DNA from: Asterella californica
Taxonomy: Eukaryota; Streptophyta; Marchantiopsida; Marchantiales; Aytoniaceae
Length of the DNA stretch: 64,000 bases
Assembly: GCA_036924285.1 (NCBI GenBank)
Contig: JAYKYS010000001.1
Span: forward strand, 41,415,501-41,479,500
Direction: 5' to 3'
Both the position numbers and the translations under genes were made by a program. Positions 59,230 to 64,000 of this stretch are shown here, one piece after another; positions within the stretch are counted from its first letter, which is position 1, and every line of letters begins with the position of its first letter. The notes beneath the pieces are model-generated. The model worked only from the letters and a program-made list of their open reading frames with translations, had not been told where the DNA came from and made no database searches.

Positions 59230-59600
59230 CCACCAAGAGTTAAATCTACTCATATTAATTGATTTCGGTCGAGTATGCAGGAATCTTGCTCATGCAAATA
59301 AGTATACGTTACTATTTTCAGTCACGGCAGGGCAATTAATATGTGTATTGTTAACGTGTTTCCACCAACCAGCTTTTTGCTTTATCAAGCCCCTAGTACA
59401 AAAGAGTTTTATCGGACAGTTATCAATTCATATCTCGATCAGACCCTCGAGTGGCAGCAGGACGTCTTACCATTCATCGTCCCATGTTAATTTTCATTAT
59501 CATATCAACACATGAAGTTTATAGCGAACTTTAGAACGAAATTTATTGCGAACTCTAGAAAGAAAACATGAAAACATGTAATTTTACCGTAATTTGACTG
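59230..59600. other. AT-rich intergenic region
   Basis: Nothing was recognised. The LINE copy B begins near its right edge. Confidence 0.4.
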
Positions 59601-62600
59601 AGGAATGTGCGAGGGGAGAGAAGAGAGTGTAGGTTGAGAGGGTGGAGTGTGTCCGGATGGGTTAATGTCGATTTGTTTATTAAGTCTTTTTTATTTTTTG
59701 TTTTTGTTTTTTTGGTTCTAGAATGGATAAATTATGTGAAAATGAGTGAATATTAAAAACTTGGATTTTTTAAGGTTATAGAGTCTTCTCCGTAGGGTTT
59801 TTGAGAGATTTTAGAGAACTTTTTTGCTATATATGTTGTGTTCTTTATCCTTAGAAGAATTAGAGTTTTTTATTTGAGAGTATATTTTTGAGATACTTCT
59901 ATTATAATTACTGTTTGGTTGGATATCATCTCTTTTCTAACTATGGATACACTCTTTCTCATGAGATCGAGATTGATCCGAGACACACCATGTCCAGTAT
60001 ACGATCAGTTATTTATCTCATAAGGAGTAAAGTCTCATGTGAGAAAGACGTACAAGAGCTATGATTGGACCACATGGGATGCCTAAGTTTTTCGAGAGAC
60101 GAGGTCTACACGTGTAATCATTATGACACCTTTAGCTCTTCTTCGTGGAGTTCCTCTTGAGTCATGAGAGTGGTTGAGACTCCACACTAACACTATTTTA
60201 TGATTGTTGAGACGAGTTTTTCTTGTCCGCGTTTGTTCTATCGACTATCACGTGCTCTCCATGACGAGATGAGGTAGACATTTCGTCTACCTCACGACAT
60301 GTTGGCATAGAACACTATGCATGAGATGGTGTACATGCTTATTGTTCTTCTTACTATCTTGTTGATGCTTCTGTTATACTCGAGGGTGGCAGAGTGAGAC
60401 ATCAAGAGGTGGCAGCCCACTTCAGATATTCTGTGCTGGTAATTGGACGACCTTACAGGAAGAATCAGTACGTGTTGCACGAGGTAGGAGTGAGTCTGCC
60501 CTTACACGTGACATCTCATTTTTTGCTCGCATACGATGTTGTAGGATGTTGCGTCAAGTTGGAGAGTATAGTAGAGCTTCTAAAGCATTGCATCTTTTGT
60601 CAGTGGCATGTTCTACTAAGGAGACAATCACTTCGTTGTGTTTTCTTCATCTCTCACCATCTGAGGTTCATGACTATAAGCATGAGGAGCCATTATGTCT
60701 CAATAGATCTTTGTTTGTCTCGGTCTTGTGTACAACTCCATGTCTATCTTTTGGAGGTCTGTCTGGCTCGGTCTACGAGCACATATGAGATTGTTTTCAA
60801 ATACCCTTCTAGTGGTTTGGAACTTTTTCAAGTAGAAGCAGCAATAGCTCGAGGACATATTCCACATTCTATAGCTTATGTACTAGGGGCAACTAGACTT
60901 TTGGCTGTGATGAAGGATGACGGAAAGATTGGACCGATAGCCATCGGTGAGATTCTCTTACAACTTATATTCGTTATATCATTGTACTTCAACTTCAAGA
61001 TACTTTTCAAGACCATCTTTGTCCACATCAGTTTGGAGTTGCAATGCCTAGAGATTGTGAGTTTATATTCTTCGACACTAGAGCTCTCTTAGACATCCAT
61101 TTTGATTGGGTTGTCTTACGAGTAGACGTGGAAAATACTTTTAATAATATTTCTCGCGCTTCTATCTTTATGGAACTCATGGATGGCGGTGGATCTTTGA
61201 CGAGTCTCATTCTCTTCGTACGGTTGTTCTATGATTCTTCCTCCTTTTTTTATTACCAACTTTGTGCTTCGATAGGAGGTTACAATCATCAGCTACGCTA
61301 CATGTACTCGTCAAGGAGACCTTTTGGGTGGACCCCCTTTGCCTTAGCTCACTGTTGAGCTCTCTTGGTCACCATCGTGGTTGCTCTAAGTTGTGTCTTT
61401 TCATCTATAGTTGATGACACGCATATCATAGATCCGGCAGACCTTTGATCACCTCCTCTCTCAATTGGTCTTGGTATGGTTTAGAGTGAAGGTGTCAAAG
61501 TGCAGGTCTTGGTCTCCTGTAGGTATTATGTCGGACCTCCAGCTCCCAAAGAGATTTTGTTACACCTAGAGATAGTTTATGCATCCTTCGAGTACTATTG
61601 AGTTCAGAGGACTTTGTCTCTCAGTTCTTAGATGTTGCTCTGACGGAGAACGTTTTGCATATTGATGATCTCCTAAGTTAGAGGACACTCAAGTTGCCTT
61701 TGGTATACTTTTCTCTTCCATGGCACGTCATCCGAGTTACTTACTCCGCATTGTACATTCACTCCTATCTTCATCTCACGTCTTAGAGAGTTTGATAGGA
61801 GGATCATGGGATCTTTGGATGACATCTTAGGATCGAGGATCTTTGAGTGTGTGTCAAGATCTCTCGCATGTAGACAGACATCATTGTTAGTATCATGTGG
61901 CGGGGTGGATTTATTCTATATGGAGGAGACTGCTCCGATAGTCTTTTTGGATAATTGGGTTCTCTTATAACCTTAGCTTTGTTGTCATTTTCTCGTGCGA
62001 GATAGACCTATTTGGAGAGCTATGTGACAGAGATGGAAGATGATTCTATCCACTACAGATGTGTCTCAGTGAGACAAGAGATAGTTTGACTCTTGAGACA
62101 CGTGAGGCATATCTTCGATTTGATACCTTAGCTACCGATGGATCTCTTAGACGGCAGTCCTCTTTGACGTGACACCATTTTCAATAAGTTCTTCATGCAC
62201 TCTTAGTTGATCTTTCCATCGTACAAGATACTAGAGCTCGACTCCTCTTATGTTCATACAAGGGCGCAGCCTCTTGGTTCATAGCTCGATCTTGCATTAG
62301 AGCATTTTGACTCGTAGCGACTATCTTCTCTAAAGCGATGAGGTTCTGTCTAGGCTTGGTACAACCTGTTGTTTCAAAACTGTCCACCCGCAAGTGCGAT
62401 GTCTCGCTCGACACCTCAAGTCGACACCTTGCTCATTGTCCTCACGGTGGAGAACGGATAGCTACTCCCGATGCCATAAAAGATATTGTGTTTTTTATAG
62501 CACGGGAGAGCAATTACATGACGTGAAGAGAGCGTTGGTATGTCTTTCAAATGAGAGGGTCAGTGAGAGTTGATTCGTACATGATGAGAGAGAATCAGTC

Positions 62601-62885
62601 TCAATGGCAGATGTGGTTGTCACGCACCTGACACGAGACTCGATGACGATACAAGTGATCATCCATCTCCTAGGATGAGCTGTAGGCATGGCGACAGCAG
62701 CGAAGATGATCAAGTATAAGGATATGCAAGAGAGACATCGCTTCATCCCTCTAGACTTGGAGCTATATGGATTAACAACCTCGAAGTTTGACGTTTTTAT
62801 TCGAGATTGTGTCAGAGCTTACCATGAGAGGTGCCAGAGATATCACTTTCACTTTCTTTTTGTATTGTGTTTTTTAGACAACTAG
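59600..62885 (+). mobile_element. Decayed LINE, copy B (family shared with 21.6-24.5 kb)
   Basis: The left edge shares GAGAGGGTGGAGTGTGTCYGG with copy A. Interrupted frames give reverse-transcriptase landmarks: RLLAVMKDDGKIGPIAIGE near 60895-60950; motif A VLRVDVENTFNNISR near 61110-61155; motif B-like sequence at about 61300-61340. The C-terminal region has HLAHCPHGGERIATPDAIKD near 62428-62490 and FIPLDLELYGLTTSKFD near 62740-62790, matching the C-terminal H...CPHGGER...DAI signature of this LINE type. There are many stops. It retains motif A and a longer 3' end than copy A. Confidence 0.75.
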
Positions 62886-64000
62886 TTTCTATAAAGAGCT
62901 TTTGCAGATATGATCCACAAGAGAGTAATTGCAATAGGTAATATTACTTCATGTGACATGTTGTATGTAAGAGTTTTGATTTACGTATGATATTTTAAGA
63001 ATGAGAGGAGACTTTAGAACTATTGATAGCTATTCTTTCTCCCTTGGTACTTTGGTTGCTTTGTCCTTCGGTTACCTCTTTCCCTTGTAAGGTTTAATAA
63101 GGTCTGGACGTTGATTGCTTGACATTAAGTGTACATTCCTTGCTTATTCACCTGCTCCATCTTTCAATGGAGGAGGCAAATAAGCAAGGGTTTAATGTAA
63201 TACCTAACCCTTCTTGCCTGAAAGATTAGGTACTAAATTAAACTTAATGTATATAAGTGACGTCATGAGTACTGGTTCTCGGACTTGTACGTTTTGAAGC
63301 GCATCGCTGGGGTCAAGGTGTATGGGTTATCTCTTGTTCTCTCCGCGTTTTCAAGTGTTTCCAAAAATAATAATATATAAAAAATAAAAATTATTCACTA
63401 ATTGTATAATTCTTCGTTGCGGCTTCCCCTCGCCCTAAAAACCGAATTTACGCGTTCCTCGCTTGTCCGTTTCCCTTCAAGCCACTGAGATATAATTGAC
63501 TATCTATTTCTGGAAAACAGTAGGCTTTCCGGAGATTATCCCCTTGATTTTTGGTTTTCGTTTTCCCTTCATTTTACAGAAGTGCGCTTTGGTTGGATAT
63601 ATTCGGTTCCCTCTTTCCCTTGGTTATTATTTGTGTCGCGTGCTCCCATCTGTACAGTCGATTTTAAATACGAACTTCAAACATAAGATCACGTGACAAA
63701 TCACTGGCAAAACAGTCTACTTCTAGTCAAAAGTGTGATTAAGACATGATTCATAACAGAGATCTTATCAAGTTTGACTTTCGTATTGGATGACTTATAA
63801 AGCAAAAAGCTAGTCACCAATTAGACAGAGTAGGGACTCCTGTATGAAGCAGCGCATTCTCTGGAGCCCACGTGGCTGCCCACATAAGATTCCGTCGTGT
63901 TAAGTTCGAACTTCCATTCTAGCCCAACGACGAGGAAGTACGGATGCGCAGCAGATCATGCTCACATGCAATTGAAGTAATTGATACTCATTTCATTTAG
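62886..64000. other. Intergenic with a hairpin-repeat copy
   Basis: No gene was recognised. AT-rich sequence surrounds the repeat at 63138. Confidence 0.4.
63138..63240 (+). repeat. Double-hairpin repeat, second full copy
   Basis: The outer stem CCTTGCTTATT (63138-63148) pairs perfectly with 63179-63189, enclosing a nearly perfect 10-bp stem. A second, now imperfect, stem contains TACCTAACCC and ATTAGGTACTAAATTAA (63201-63237). It shares sequence and order with 6305-6416, and the flanks downstream are also similar. Confidence 0.75.

Noticed and set aside
60394..61092. 232-codon frame as an intact gene
   Set aside because: Only a small part follows the reverse-transcriptase frame; the rest is out of frame relative to LINE copy A.

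Overview
This is nuclear DNA of a land plant. The evidence is an intron-rich gene for the DNA-damage kinase ATR, a plant A-type (CYP71-clan) cytochrome P450 with the usual single phase-0 intron, and a background of plant-style LINE, Ty3/gypsy, Ty1/copia and hAT-like remnants. The low gene density and mixed retroelements would suit a non-seed plant such as a bryophyte or lycophyte, but nothing in the sequence proves that.

Layout. Positions 1-3420 hold most of a LINE: the ORF1 tail, then a 1061-aa ORF2. It abuts a decayed minus-strand LTR-retroelement gag region (3412-5105). From 5105 to 6420 there is AT-rich DNA, a 30-bp tandem repeat and a double-hairpin repeat whose relatives recur at 19.86, 48.1 and 63.1 kb. 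The main gene is ATR (7175-18524, plus strand, 19 modelled exons, about 2757 aa, frame open throughout), with a possible divergent membrane-protein fragment 20 bp upstream of its ATG. After 2 kb without genes comes decayed LINE copy A (21.6-24.5 kb). A copia remnant (27.1-27.76 and 39.75-40.33 kb) has been split by a 12-kb Ty3/gypsy element (27763-39745). That element carries an inverted solo LTR of its own family inside its integrase. Both insertions are flanked by the same 4-bp duplication, GCGT.

From 42.5 to 43.9 kb there is a decayed hAT-type transposase. A small cysteine-rich secreted protein with an SH3b-like look lies at 46.1 kb, and a decayed transposon with an HTHxxVDQ motif at 50.0-51.4 kb. 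A GTAC-rich, tandemly duplicated intergenic block spans 54.06-55.26 kb. The P450 gene is on the minus strand (58745-56866), and a second copy of the decayed LINE family lies at 59.6-62.88 kb.

Only ATR, the P450 and probably the secreted protein look like host genes. They do not form a pathway. No new defence or metabolic system is evident. The most notable structures are the repeat biology: nested same-family insertion, possible stop-codon readthrough between LINE ORFs, and the double-hairpin family. Exon coordinates were fitted by hand from splice signals and reading phase and should be checked against transcripts.
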